Part shown: positions 6,300-13,785 of the stretch, in pieces
Position numbering within the stretch: position 1 is the stretch's first letter
Layout: each line of letters begins with the position of its first letter
Assembly: GCA_012511425.1 (NCBI GenBank)
Contig: JAAZGC010000148.1
Location: forward strand, 1 to 13,785
From: Clostridiales bacterium
GTDB lineage: Bacteria > Bacillota > Clostridia > Oscillospirales > CAG-272
DNA: 13,785 nucleotides
Direction of reading: 5' to 3'
Translations under genes and position numbers: made by a program
Notes under the pieces: generated by a model
Database searches by the model: none
What the model saw: the letters and a program-made list of their open reading frames with translations, nothing else
What the model was told of the DNA's origin: nothing

Positions 6300-7640
6300 A
6301 TGGATTTTAAACCTGTTTCTAAGGAAGACCTTGACTCTTTTTCAAATGACTACAACGGCTGCAAATTAAGCCGCGTGATGACCGATATCTTCTCAAAAAA
6401 TGATTTCGGTTCTTTTGGTTTCAATCCGACTGTAAGCAAGGAAAACTACTTCCGTTTCTCCTACGAAATCCCGACGATGAGATCAACCAACCAGAAAGGT
6501 TCCGGCCGCTGCTGGCTCTTCGCCGCGGTCAATATTCTTCGAGAGATCATAGGCAAAAAGCTGAATGTCGATTACTTCGAGCTGTCTCAGTCGCATCTGG
6601 CTTTCTGGGATAAGTTCGAGCGCTGCAATTATTATATCAACTGTGTTATCGATACTGCTTCCGATCCGCTTGAAGATCAGACGGTTCAGTATCTTTTAGG
6701 CACCACTTTCGGCGGTGACGGCGGACAGTGGGATATGTTTGCGAATATCGTCCGCAAATACGGCATTATTCCGAAGGACGCCATGCCGGAGACATATCAG
6801 ACAAGCTCTACCGGACGTCTCAACGGTCATCTTTACGAATATATGCGGGTTTGCACCGGCAGAATACGTAAACTGATAAAAGAAGGCGCCGATGCAGAAA
6901 AGCTTGAGGAAGTAAGGAAAGACATACTCAGCCGGGTTTACGGTTTCCTCTGCCGCTGCTTTACCGAGCCGCCTAAGACCTTTGATCTTGAATATATAGA
7001 CAAAGACAAAAAATATCACATGGAAAGGGACTATACTCCCGAATCGTTCTGCGACAAATTCATCGGCGATTTCCTTGACAATTACATCTCCGTTATCAAC
7101 TCTCCGACCGATGACAAGCCTTTCAACAAATTCTACACGGTAAAATACCTCGGCAACATTGTCGGCGGAGATGATATACTTTATTACAATCTTCCGATCG
7201 AAGAGCTCAAAGCGCTTGTGCTGCAGCAGCTTGTGGACGGCGAGCTTGTATGGTTCGGTTCCGACAGCGGCAAATTCCGCGACACCGACAAGCGCCTCTG
7301 GGATGACCGCTGCTTTGATACCTCGGCGATAACCGGACTTGATTCCGACTACACCAAAGCCGAATCTCTCGATGACAGAATCAGCGCCATGGGACATGCG
7401 ATGGTATTCTGCGGAGTGAATATCGACGAGCGAACCGGCAAGCCGGATCGCTGGAAGATTCAGAACAGCTGGGGTTCCGACGGCGTTAATGACGGCTACT
7501 ACTTTTGCTCCGATTCCTGGTTTGACAGGTTCGTTTATCAGGCGGTAATAAACAAAAAGTATCTGAAGGGCAAGCTTGATAACATTACGGATATCAAGGT
7601 GCTGAATCCCTGGGATCCGATGGGAACGCTTGCAAACTGA
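6300..7640 (+). CDS. C1B-family cysteine aminopeptidase (PepC/bleomycin hydrolase family)
   Basis: A 446-residue papain-fold peptidase of family C1B, the usual length for PepC. These are cytoplasmic, typically hexameric enzymes that remove N-terminal amino acids from peptides. The active-site residues are all visible: oxyanion Gln65 and nucleophile Cys71 in NQKGSGRCWLFAA, His366 in MGHAMVFCGV, and Asn389 in WKIQNSWG. No signal peptide is present. The C-terminal arm ending DPMGTLAN resembles the self-compartmentalising tail of the family. The ATG at 6300 is preferred, with GAAAGGA 9 bases upstream; an in-frame TTG at 6282 would overlap that site. It is last in the operon with the DUF6323/DUF6179-like genes and followed by a strong terminator. 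Whether it acts with those proteins or is general peptide recycling is open. Confidence 0.93.
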   Translation: MDFKPVSKEDLDSFSNDYNGCKLSRVMTDIFSKNDFGSFGFNPTVSKENYFRFSYEIPTMRSTNQKGSGRCWLFAAVNILREIIGKKLNVDYFELSQSHLAFWDKFERCNYYINCVIDTASDPLEDQTVQYLLGTTFGGDGGQWDMFANIVRKYGIIPKDAMPETYQTSSTGRLNGHLYEYMRVCTGRIRKLIKEGADAEKLEEVRKDILSRVYGFLCRCFTEPPKTFDLEYIDKDKKYHMERDYTPESFCDKFIGDFLDNYISVINSPTDDKPFNKFYTVKYLGNIVGGDDILYYNLPIEELKALVLQQLVDGELVWFGSDSGKFRDTDKRLWDDRCFDTSAITGLDSDYTKAESLDDRISAMGHAMVFCGVNIDERTGKPDRWKIQNSWGSDGVNDGYYFCSDSWFDRFVYQAVINKKYLKGKLDNITDIKVLNPWDPMGTLAN

Positions 7641-7650
7641 AATGAATATT

Positions 7651-7680
7651 AAAAAAGCAGGATTTGATACCTGCTTTTTT
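7651..7680. terminator. Bidirectional terminator between converging operons
   Basis: An 11-bp perfect stem (AAAAAAGCAGG 7651-7661 with CCTGCTTTTTT 7670-7680) and an 8-base loop. The A and T runs make it work from both sides. It starts 10 bases after the peptidase stop and lies 4 bases beyond the stop of the lipoprotein gene on the other strand, so it is shared. Confidence 0.93.
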
Positions 7681-7684
7681 GATT

Positions 7685-9193
7685 TTACACTGCCGGCCAG
7701 TCCATTGCGGCGAGTTCTTCATAAGCTTCGATTATTTTGTCGAAGCTTTTAATCATTTTAGATTCGTTCTTTTCAAGATAAGATGCGATGTTCCCTCCCG
7801 AGGGTTTAAGCCAATGCTGGATTGCCCATGTGTATGAGTCCGTTGCAGTCATTGTATAGCCCAAATCCCATATACGTCCTTTGGCAATGTAGCCCATCAT
7901 TTCAATGCTTTCTTCATCGCGGCTCAGTTTTGTTTCGGTGACCGATGAGATATATTCCGGGATAATTTCATTATAGTTATAACAGGACATCGCCTCTAAA
8001 ATAAGTCCGTCCATGTCGATAACTTCGGGACTTGCGTCCATCGGGATAGCCACTCCGCCGCTGCGCGCGTCGGTGTATGTGTGATAAAGCGGCTGTTCCT
8101 CGTTGAATTTCGGGTACGGAATAACACCGTAATCTATAGTTACCTCACGGTATTTTTCAAGGTCATTGAGCCACATGGCCTGGAAAAGCAGGCGGTTTTC
8201 ATTCCAGCGAATATCGCACTCGAGATCCCAGCCGATTTCAAAGGACTGATTGCTTGCGTATAGCAGGTTATACAGCCATTCGCAAAGAGTAAAAAAGCGC
8301 TCGTTGTTGTAGCCTAAAGAAACTGTCCCGTCATCGTTCAATATAACGCTTTGATCGCCTATTGCGTAACCCCAGGTTATTGCGTGATAGCCGTAATTTG
8401 TCGCAAGTCCGTATTGATCGTTTACATCAAACTTCCCGTCTCCGTTGATATCTTCGGTTACCGATTCGCACATTCTGCCGAACGGCTCAAGCGTCCAGGT
8501 ACCGTTTCGAACCATTGAGTAAATATCGTCAAGTCCGTAATTTTCTGCCATGACTTTGTTGAAAATAAGAATGTTCGAATACTGGTAGGAGCTTAAAAGA
8601 TAATCGGAAGAAACAAACGGAAGATAATTCTTATAGGTAAAGAGCTCGTTTACATTTGTATGCCACCACGGGCGGCTGAAATCGATATTCGGCACCGCAT
8701 TCATATTATACAGCACCTGATCATTTACGCAGGAACCGCTTGTAGAGAAAGGCAGGAGAAATGCCATATCGTAATCATGCGAACCTGCCATTACGCTGTT
8801 TTTAAGCTTGATATAGTTATCATTCCAGCCGTTTGCGGCAATTACTGTATATTTAAAATTAAATCGGTCTTCAAGTGAACGGTCGCGCTGATATATCAGA
8901 TCGTTGATTATTTCGCCGTCCATTTCGGTCGAAAATATGGTTCTTTCATCGCTGAGGCTATCATGATGAGCTATTACCCGCATCTCCCATCCTCCGAGAT
9001 CTCGCGATTCGAGATTGTCGGAAAGCTTTTCAGATTCGGTCTCAACAGGCTGTGTTTCCGTCTCATCGGTATTTACCGGAACATTTTCCTGTTCATTTAC
9101 CGACTCGCCGGTTCCGCCGCAGGATATAATAACAAGCGTTAAAGACAGAAGCAAAATAACCGAAATAAACCTTATTAATGTTTTACTTTTCAT
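7685..9193 (-). CDS. Extracellular solute-binding lipoprotein (family 1-like)
   Basis: A 502-residue secreted lipoprotein. The N terminus is a type II signal peptide: positive MKSKTLIR, a hydrophobic core, and lipobox VIISC with Cys25 as the lipidated residue. A Thr/Glu-rich spacer (about 27-62) links it to the membrane. The rest resembles carbohydrate-type ABC binding proteins, with ILIFNKVMAENYGL, RNGTWTLEPFGRM and, at residues 248-259, DINGDGKFDVND, an EF-hand-like calcium loop often seen in clostridial sugar-binding proteins. The ATG at 9193 is chosen because GAAAGGT lies 7 bases upstream; a GTG at 9202 overlaps that site. It starts one base after the stop of the sialidase-fold gene, so the two are translationally coupled. 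No permease genes are nearby; the ligand is probably a glycan from the neighbouring enzyme, by inference. Confidence 0.85.
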   Translation of the reverse strand: MKSKTLIRFISVILLLSLTLVIISCGGTGESVNEQENVPVNTDETETQPVETESEKLSDNLESRDLGGWEMRVIAHHDSLSDERTIFSTEMDGEIINDLIYQRDRSLEDRFNFKYTVIAANGWNDNYIKLKNSVMAGSHDYDMAFLLPFSTSGSCVNDQVLYNMNAVPNIDFSRPWWHTNVNELFTYKNYLPFVSSDYLLSSYQYSNILIFNKVMAENYGLDDIYSMVRNGTWTLEPFGRMCESVTEDINGDGKFDVNDQYGLATNYGYHAITWGYAIGDQSVILNDDGTVSLGYNNERFFTLCEWLYNLLYASNQSFEIGWDLECDIRWNENRLLFQAMWLNDLEKYREVTIDYGVIPYPKFNEEQPLYHTYTDARSGGVAIPMDASPEVIDMDGLILEAMSCYNYNEIIPEYISSVTETKLSRDEESIEMMGYIAKGRIWDLGYTMTATDSYTWAIQHWLKPSGGNIASYLEKNESKMIKSFDKIIEAYEELAAMDWPAV

Positions 9194-9194
9194 T

Positions 9195-10604
9195 TCAATC
9201 ACCTTTCAGTTGGCATTTAACATCCCGGAGTTCGCGGAAGTTTTTGATTATATGGAATGTCGCGTAATTTGCGTCGTGGTAGTTGTGGGCGCCGTTATAT
9301 GCGGTGCGGCTCTGGAAATATATATCTTCGTTTTCGATGTAAAAGCTGATATACTGGAAGGCTATCTTTGAAGCATCCGCGTCGCGGGCGTCGAGGATAT
9401 CGGCGGTTACCTCCCAGCCTACAAGGTCGCTTGAGCGCATGAGAGAGAGCAGATTACGGTTCGTCCGCGGTTCATGTATAAGACGGCTGGCAAGTGTCCA
9501 GTAATAGCCGCTGACATGGTCATAATGAATATCTATCTTTGATGCAGTAATCGGCATATCAACGACCTTCACAAACTGCGGAGCTTTTTCCGGGTCTTTT
9601 ACATCGATTTTCAGCAGCAGGCTTTTCCCGTCGGCAAGGCGAAGGAGGTTATACAGCATGCCGTCGCGTCCGACTGTGATATTCCCTTCGATACCGCCGT
9701 GAGCATTTACCCGATCCGACTCAGGCAGCGTTTTATTGAATTCTTTCCAGTTGAAGAATTCGCTGCAGATCCAGTTTTCCGGATTCATCAAGTCGGAATC
9801 TATCGGCGCCGAAACCACTGCGTCTCCGAAGCTGCCGTAGCCCCAGCCTCCGTATTGGAGGTCTGTCCAGAGTCTGCCGTTGAATTCAATTACCGGCATA
9901 GGCGCACGGTGACAGCCGGCGTTATTCGAATTACAGGAACCACGGAAAAGCACGCTCGGCGCCGACCAGGTTTCGCCGTCATCTTCCGAAAAACCGATAA
10001 GCAGGTCCCCGTATTCGTTTGAAACTCCGAGCATATATATTATTTCATCGACGACGAACATCCTGCCCCAGAAACACGGGAAGAGCTCGCCGACCCAGCG
10101 CCAGTTTGCGCCGTCGTCATCCGATCTGAACAGCAGCGTCAGATTCTGAGGCGAATTGCCTTCGAAAACATCCATTGACGAAAGCAAGGCGCCCGAAGGA
10201 GTTCTGATAATGCATGGGCTGCAGAGAAATTTGCCGGAAAAAGAATAGCAGTTATCCTCCGGATGCAGGTAGTTGATTACTTTGCCGGGGACATCCCCCA
10301 TCCGCACAAGTCTTGTCTGTGAAGAAATGCCGTCAGAACGCCTGACGGCGATCTCATACTCGGCATCCTTGTCAAGGCCGTCGATTACGGCCTCATAGCC
10401 ATTTAGCGGAATTTCGATTGCTTCCCCTTCTTTTCTCTTTCGGAAGGTCACGATATGCTGCGCCTGAGGCTCGCCGTTGTCGATAAATTCGAGTTCCAGC
10501 CTGCCGCCGTTCGGCGCAAGGCGGCAGATATAGGGCGCGGCGCCGCGCTTCATGCTATTCAGAGGTGTATACGGATAATAGCTCCAGTAATTTACGCCTT
10601 TCAT
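9195..10604 (-). CDS. Sialidase-fold (BNR/Asp-box) protein, possible glycosidase
   Basis: A 469-residue protein with no signal peptide. Residues about 20-100 look like a small beta-sandwich (fibronectin-III type). From about 110 on there is a beta-propeller with two clear Asp boxes, SDDDGANW (161-168) and SEDDGETW (206-213), which identify the sialidase superfamily fold. The opening propeller strand (CSPCIIRTPSGALLSSMD) lacks the Arg of the sialidase RIP motif, so true sialic acid cleavage is doubtful; other glycan-active enzymes share this fold. The ATG at 10604 has GGAGAG about 6 bases upstream. Its own promoter lies at 10640-10668. It is cotranscribed and coupled with the solute-binding lipoprotein downstream, suggesting the two handle the same glycan. 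The lack of a secretion signal implies cytoplasmic action on imported sugar, or export by another route. Confidence 0.75.
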   Translation of the reverse strand: MKGVNYWSYYPYTPLNSMKRGAAPYICRLAPNGGRLELEFIDNGEPQAQHIVTFRKRKEGEAIEIPLNGYEAVIDGLDKDAEYEIAVRRSDGISSQTRLVRMGDVPGKVINYLHPEDNCYSFSGKFLCSPCIIRTPSGALLSSMDVFEGNSPQNLTLLFRSDDDGANWRWVGELFPCFWGRMFVVDEIIYMLGVSNEYGDLLIGFSEDDGETWSAPSVLFRGSCNSNNAGCHRAPMPVIEFNGRLWTDLQYGGWGYGSFGDAVVSAPIDSDLMNPENWICSEFFNWKEFNKTLPESDRVNAHGGIEGNITVGRDGMLYNLLRLADGKSLLLKIDVKDPEKAPQFVKVVDMPITASKIDIHYDHVSGYYWTLASRLIHEPRTNRNLLSLMRSSDLVGWEVTADILDARDADASKIAFQYISFYIENEDIYFQSRTAYNGAHNYHDANYATFHIIKNFRELRDVKCQLKGD

Positions 10605-10639
10605 GATATCTCTCCGTTATTAATTGCTTTTGTGTGCTT

Positions 10640-10668
10640 ATTTTATCATAACCGCCGTTAATTGTCAA
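10640..10668 (-). promoter_or_regulatory. Promoter of the sialidase-fold/lipoprotein operon
   Basis: On the minus strand TTGACA (10668-10663) and TAAAAT (10645-10640) are 17 bases apart, 11 of 12 consensus matches. Transcription would begin near 10633, about 29 bases before the start codon. I see no obvious operator or catabolite-response site around it. Confidence 0.78.
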
Positions 10669-10680
10669 GTAAACTTAATT

Positions 10681-10714
10681 TATAAATAAGAAAACACGGC
10701 TTTGCACCGTGCTT
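10681..10714 (-). terminator. Terminator of the MntP-family gene
   Basis: In the transcript AAGCACGG (10714-10707) pairs with CCGTGTTT (10699-10692), 8 bp with one G-U pair, around a 7-base loop. TTTTCTTATTT follows. It begins 4 bases after the mntP stop and works for the minus strand. Confidence 0.8.
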
Positions 10715-10718
10715 TTAT

Positions 10719-11339
10719 TCAGAAAGAAATAACGCCAAGACCGTCAAGCAGAATTTTGATTCCTATAAGACATAAAATGATTCCGCCCGCGAGTTCCGCT
10801 TTGCTTTTATATCTGCTGCCGAAGCGGTTGCCTGCCGCGACGCCGAACAGACAAATAACGAATGTTATAACACCTATTATCAGCGCGGAACTGACAATAC
10901 TTACTTCAAGAAACGCAAAGGTAATACCGACAGCAAGAGCGTCTATCGAGGTTGCTATTGCGAGTACAAACAATTCTGCAAATTTAATTCCTTCATCGGG
11001 TTTTGCGTTATCATTGCACTTTTCGCAGCCGCATTCGCAGTCACAGCTGATGTCCGGCTCTCTCATTTCCTTTACCGCTTCAAAAGCCATCTTTGCTCCG
11101 ATGAACATAAGCAGCAGAAAGGCAATCCAATGGTCAAACCTGTCTATATATGAAGAGAATCCCGAACCGAGCAGCCAGCCCAACACCGGCATAATCGCCT
11201 GAAAGACACCGAAGAAGCCGCCTATGATAATGGCGTGAATCCAGTTTATCTTCTTCATCGACAGCCCTTTGCAGACGGAAACCGCGAAGGCGTCCATCGC
11301 AAGACTGACTCCTATCAGGATTATCTCAACAATACTCAT
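10719..11339 (-). CDS. mntP: Manganese efflux pump, MntP family
   Basis: A 206-residue integral membrane protein with six predicted transmembrane helices in two repeated halves. MntP exports excess manganese. Both halves carry the family's key acidic motif: Asp16 in SLAMDAFAVS and Asp133 in TSIDALAVG; GAKM (81-84) is also typical. The cytoplasmic loop between the halves contains a cysteine cluster (Cys99, 101, 103, 105 and 108, read as CDCECGCEKC), which most MntP proteins known to me lack; it could bind metal. The start ATG has only a weak AGGTG site 11 bases upstream. It has its own extended -10 promoter and terminator. I found no yybP-ykoY manganese riboswitch: the leader is too short. Confidence 0.92.
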   Translation of the reverse strand: MSIVEIILIGVSLAMDAFAVSVCKGLSMKKINWIHAIIIGGFFGVFQAIMPVLGWLLGSGFSSYIDRFDHWIAFLLLMFIGAKMAFEAVKEMREPDISCDCECGCEKCNDNAKPDEGIKFAELFVLAIATSIDALAVGITFAFLEVSIVSSALIIGVITFVICLFGVAAGNRFGSRYKSKAELAGGIILCLIGIKILLDGLGVISF

Positions 11340-11406
11340 TTCAGAAAAACACCTGCAACTCTTTTGTATTTTAGCCCCATTTAAATTTACAAAACCGTGA
11401 AAAGGT

Positions 11407-11415
11407 ATTATAACA
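11407..11415 (-). promoter_or_regulatory. Extended -10 promoter of mntP
   Basis: On the minus strand the sequence reads TGTTATAAT, a perfect TATAAT with the TGN extension. No good -35 is present: the right position falls in the arm of the upstream terminator hairpin. The start would be near 11400, giving a leader of about 60 bases. Confidence 0.6.
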
Positions 11416-11472
11416 CAAAACGCCGTGATACTCCATGTTTTTTTGTAACTTAAACATGAAATATCACGGCGT
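11413..11472 (-). terminator. Long hairpin terminator after the GH127-like gene
   Basis: The outer 11-bp stem is ACGCCGTGATA (11420-11430) with TATCACGGCGT (11462-11472). An inner 7-bp stem, CATGTTT with AAACATG (11434-11440, 11452-11458), extends it. In the minus-strand transcript TTTTGTGTT follows. It begins about 10 bases after the stop of the glycosidase gene. Its T tract runs directly into the mntP promoter. Confidence 0.82.
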
Positions 11473-11481
11473 CTGTTATAA

Positions 11482-13239
11482 TTATGTGAATATAGGGCAG
11501 CAGGTCATCGGGGTGTCGCTGTCAAGCATATAATAAGGGACAAGTTTTTTGTCCGGGTGCATCTTAATTGAATACACGCCTTTGACTTCGGATGGATCGA
11601 GCCAGTCTTCGAAATTGTCGGTTGACCAGCCTATCAGTCTTGCCGAATCGGCGTCAGAAGCGCTTACCGCATATAGTATCGGTCCCTTTTCAATATAATA
11701 TCTGCCAAAACCGGTAAGCTCGTCCGCCCCTTTGTATTTGGTAAGGCGTAAGGTTTGTTTGAGATTATATGTTACAATATCTCCGTCTTTGAAGACTCTC
11801 TTGATAACTGTATAGCTTCCGGGTTTTCCTTTTGTTATGGCTTCGCCGTTTATTCTGATTTCCGCCTCCTCTGCCGCCCATGAGGGGATACGCAGCATGA
11901 GGGTGAATTCTGTGTCTCTTTCGGTATAAACGGTCAGTTTAACGTCTTCCGAATCAGTTACATCAAAATCCGATTTGATTTTGATCCTGCCGAATCGGCT
12001 CTCCCAGTCAATCTCGCTCGGGGTGTAGAGGTTTACCGAAACCGTATCTGCGCTGACCGAATATACGTATTCCGGCAATGAACCGAAAATTCTCGTGCCG
12101 ACTCCGCAGCAGCAGTGAACGAGTCCGCTCTCCTGCTTCTTTTGATCGAGATATCCGAAATACCTGATTCCCTTTCCGCCGTCCTGATTTGCAAAGGCGA
12201 TATTATACAGCGACTTTTCGACTTCCGCCATATATTTCTCTTCCTCAGGGAAAAGCCGGTGCAGGCGAAGGTTCAGATACAGCCAGAAGGAAGTGCAGCA
12301 GAGTTCGTTATAGTGGTTTTTAGGATTAAGCCAATAGCAGCCGGGGTAGTTTGTCGGCATACCCTCGCACATGACAATTCCGCCGCCCGGATGCTCCCAG
12401 TCGCGGTGATACAGCTCCCATGCGCCGAGTACAGCCGCAAGATAGTAATTTCTTGCCGTTGCGCGGTAGAGGTCGAGATATCCTTCTATAGCTTCAAGCT
12501 CGGAACCGTGGGCATGGGGTTCTTCCCCGGGCTGCTTTCTTATATGAACACAGTCTTTTTCTTTTCTCATAAACTGAGAAAGTCGCCAAAGCTCTTCGTA
12601 ATGCTCGATGGTTATTTCGATATCTTCGGATTTTCCGACCGGAGTGTTGATATACACATAAGGTGAAGCGACAACTCCCTGAAACGCAAGGCAGAGATAT
12701 TTTATTACGGGAAGATCAACGCAGGAGTTGAACCAATCCTGCCAGCGGGCGAGCAGCTCATAGCCGCCTTCGTCGCAGGAAAGACCGACTGCGGAAAGGG
12801 CGTAGGTAAGCCAGATGCGGGTATAATGGGGATATTCCTTTGAAGGGAATTCGCTTTGCTTTATCGGCATCAAAAAACCGTCCGGCTCAGCCGCAGATTT
12901 TATCCGGTCGACGCCGATCTTTATCAGTCTTTGTAGCTCTTCTTCATCAGTCCAGCGGAGAGTGTTTGCCGCTCCCATCAGGAACATGGACAGGGTTGAG
13001 CCTTTAAGGTTATCTTCGAAATGACCGCGGTAAGGTTCGGCTTCGGTCGGGGTTTCGGTTTTTTCGTCAAACCAGTAGAGCATTTTGCCCATATCGAGGA
13101 GCTTCAAAAACTCAATGTTGTTTTCGAATACGGTTTTAAAGAGCCCGTCATTCAGCTTAACACCCGACTGCGGGGTGAAAAGCTTGTCTTTGACGGCAAG
13201 TTTGTCGTTGTAATCATAAATCTGTGGGATTTTTTTCAT
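11482..13239 (-). CDS. GH127-like glycoside hydrolase (beta-L-arabinofuranosidase family, DUF1680)
   Basis: A 585-residue protein with no signal peptide, so probably cytoplasmic. Residues about 30-385 fit the alpha/alpha-barrel of GH127; the rest is beta-sandwich (for example LMLRIPSWAAEEAEIRINGE, a hallmark of the family's C-terminal part). GH127 enzymes use a zinc-bound cysteine as nucleophile. Matching residues are Glu312 and Cys314 in NELCCTSFW, and the Cys376-378 run in HCCCGVGTR, corresponding to the ETCA and CCPPN motifs. Glu292 (in CEGMP) is a candidate acid/base. Both motifs are changed from the common form, so this is a divergent member and the sugar removed is uncertain. The ATG has AGAGGTG about 6 bases upstream. 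It lies 64 bases after the surface-protein gene. Confidence 0.8.
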   Translation of the reverse strand: MKKIPQIYDYNDKLAVKDKLFTPQSGVKLNDGLFKTVFENNIEFLKLLDMGKMLYWFDEKTETPTEAEPYRGHFEDNLKGSTLSMFLMGAANTLRWTDEEELQRLIKIGVDRIKSAAEPDGFLMPIKQSEFPSKEYPHYTRIWLTYALSAVGLSCDEGGYELLARWQDWFNSCVDLPVIKYLCLAFQGVVASPYVYINTPVGKSEDIEITIEHYEELWRLSQFMRKEKDCVHIRKQPGEEPHAHGSELEAIEGYLDLYRATARNYYLAAVLGAWELYHRDWEHPGGGIVMCEGMPTNYPGCYWLNPKNHYNELCCTSFWLYLNLRLHRLFPEEEKYMAEVEKSLYNIAFANQDGGKGIRYFGYLDQKKQESGLVHCCCGVGTRIFGSLPEYVYSVSADTVSVNLYTPSEIDWESRFGRIKIKSDFDVTDSEDVKLTVYTERDTEFTLMLRIPSWAAEEAEIRINGEAITKGKPGSYTVIKRVFKDGDIVTYNLKQTLRLTKYKGADELTGFGRYYIEKGPILYAVSASDADSARLIGWSTDNFEDWLDPSEVKGVYSIKMHPDKKLVPYYMLDSDTPMTCCPIFT

Positions 13240-13303
13240 GATGGCACCTCTTGTTTTGCGGCAAAGTTGTTTTTACGGCTTATTGTGATTAAGCGAATCT
13301 AAA

Positions 13304-13785
13304 TCAACCTTCGGCAGTATCAAACCTTATCAGACTGACCGCTCGGTTAAAAGCGTAATCATATACGTATATATACAGCTTTTCTCCGCTGAAGCCGGTA
13401 ATATCAAACTCGAAAGTCAGAGTACCGTCTTCATTCACGGTATATTGCCTTTCGCCTTTGTCATACTGCGAGCTGACGGTGATGATATCGAGTTCCTCAA
13501 CCGATTTGGCTGTATGGCCTCCTTCGGTTATAACTTTGGTTTCATCGGACGCAGGCGTGACTTCGCCTGAAATGCCTATGCTTGTATCTGCAATCTGATC
13601 CGGAATGCTCTTTTCAACCAGATGCTTGGTTTCTGCCGCCATGATTTCATGGTTGTCTGAAACATTTATTCTGAGAAGTTTTTTGCCGTCTTTTTCTGCG
13701 ATTTCGCTTGAAAGTATCTCCGGCGCCTCGGTATCTATCACAAACTCGAATGTCTCGGTCTGAGCAGTCCCGGCTTCGGAAATAA
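13304..13785 (-). CDS. C-terminal part of a large surface protein, probably an S8-type cell-envelope protease
   Basis: The frame is open to the right edge of the window, giving at least 160 residues with no start codon needed; a GTG at 13741 is internal. The sequence is beta-rich and resembles the C-terminal Fn3/Ig-like domain of lactocepin and C5a-peptidase-type subtilases: EFVIDTEAPEI, then LLRINVSDNHEI, DGTLTFEFDITGFSG and finally YVYDYAFNRAVSLI. The protein ends at DTAEG without an LPXTG anchor or repeats. The catalytic domain lies outside the window, so the protease call is an inference from this tail. Another multi-domain adhesin or glycosidase with the same kind of domain is possible. 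It ends 64 bases before the GH127-like gene with no clear terminator, so the two may be cotranscribed. Confidence 0.6.
   Translation of the reverse strand, partial: ISEAGTAQTETFEFVIDTEAPEILSSEIAEKDGKKLLRINVSDNHEIMAAETKHLVEKSIPDQIADTSIGISGEVTPASDETKVITEGGHTAKSVEELDIITVSSQYDKGERQYTVNEDGTLTFEFDITGFSGEKLYIYVYDYAFNRAVSLIRFDTAEG

Noticed and set aside
6696..7397. Minus-strand open frame of 233 codons inside the peptidase gene
   Set aside because: The peptidase has all four active-site residues on the plus strand; the antisense frame has no ribosome site and no recognisable motif.
11340..11400. yybP-ykoY manganese riboswitch in front of mntP
   Set aside because: The leader from the predicted start is only about 60 bases and shows neither the paired helices nor the conserved loops of that riboswitch.
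13240..13303. Terminator between the surface-protein gene and the GH127-like gene
   Set aside because: Only a 5-bp stem (GCTTA/TAAGC) is present and no T run follows it, so it is not a convincing terminator.

Overview
The window looks like a piece of a chromosome from a low-to-moderate GC Gram-positive anaerobe of the class Clostridia, probably a gut Oscillospirales/Ruminococcaceae-type bacterium. The evidence is the rpsF-ssb-rpsR gene order, a T-box leader in front of thrS, strong GGAGG ribosome binding sites, near-consensus housekeeping promoters (TTGACA, 17 bases, TATAAT), a DUF6323/DUF6179-like gene pair that I know only from Clostridia, and carbohydrate genes typical of gut glycan degraders. 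The assignment is inferred from gene content; nothing finer than class should be relied on.

Layout. Bases 1-1078 (minus strand) hold the ribosomal/replication operon rpsF-ssb-(rpsR start), with a perfect promoter and a hairpin in the leader. Bases 1182-2101 (plus) hold a single-gene unit: a cytoplasmic alkaline-phosphatase-superfamily enzyme with its own promoter and terminator. Bases 2104-4327 (minus) hold thrS and its T-box leader. The antiterminator, the terminator and a threonine (ACC) specifier can all be drawn. Bases 4236-7680 (plus) hold a three-gene operon: a DUF6323-like protein, a DUF6179-like protein and a C1B cysteine aminopeptidase. It ends in a terminator shared with the converging next operon. 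The promoters of thrS and of this operon overlap face to face.

Bases 7685-10668 (minus) hold a two-gene unit: a sialidase-fold protein followed one base later by a solute-binding lipoprotein. Bases 10692-11412 (minus) hold a MntP-family manganese exporter with a cysteine cluster in its cytoplasmic loop. Bases 11420-13239 (minus) hold a GH127-like glycosidase, and 13304 to the window end holds the C-terminal end of a surface protein that resembles the last domain of S8 cell-envelope proteases.

Working together: the left part is housekeeping translation and replication. The right part (lipoprotein, sialidase-fold protein, GH127-like enzyme, large surface protein) points to capture and breakdown of host or plant glycans, although no permease genes lie within the window. 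The least understood unit is the DUF6323/DUF6179/peptidase operon. I found no CRISPR array, insertion sequence, phage gene, tRNA or rRNA.
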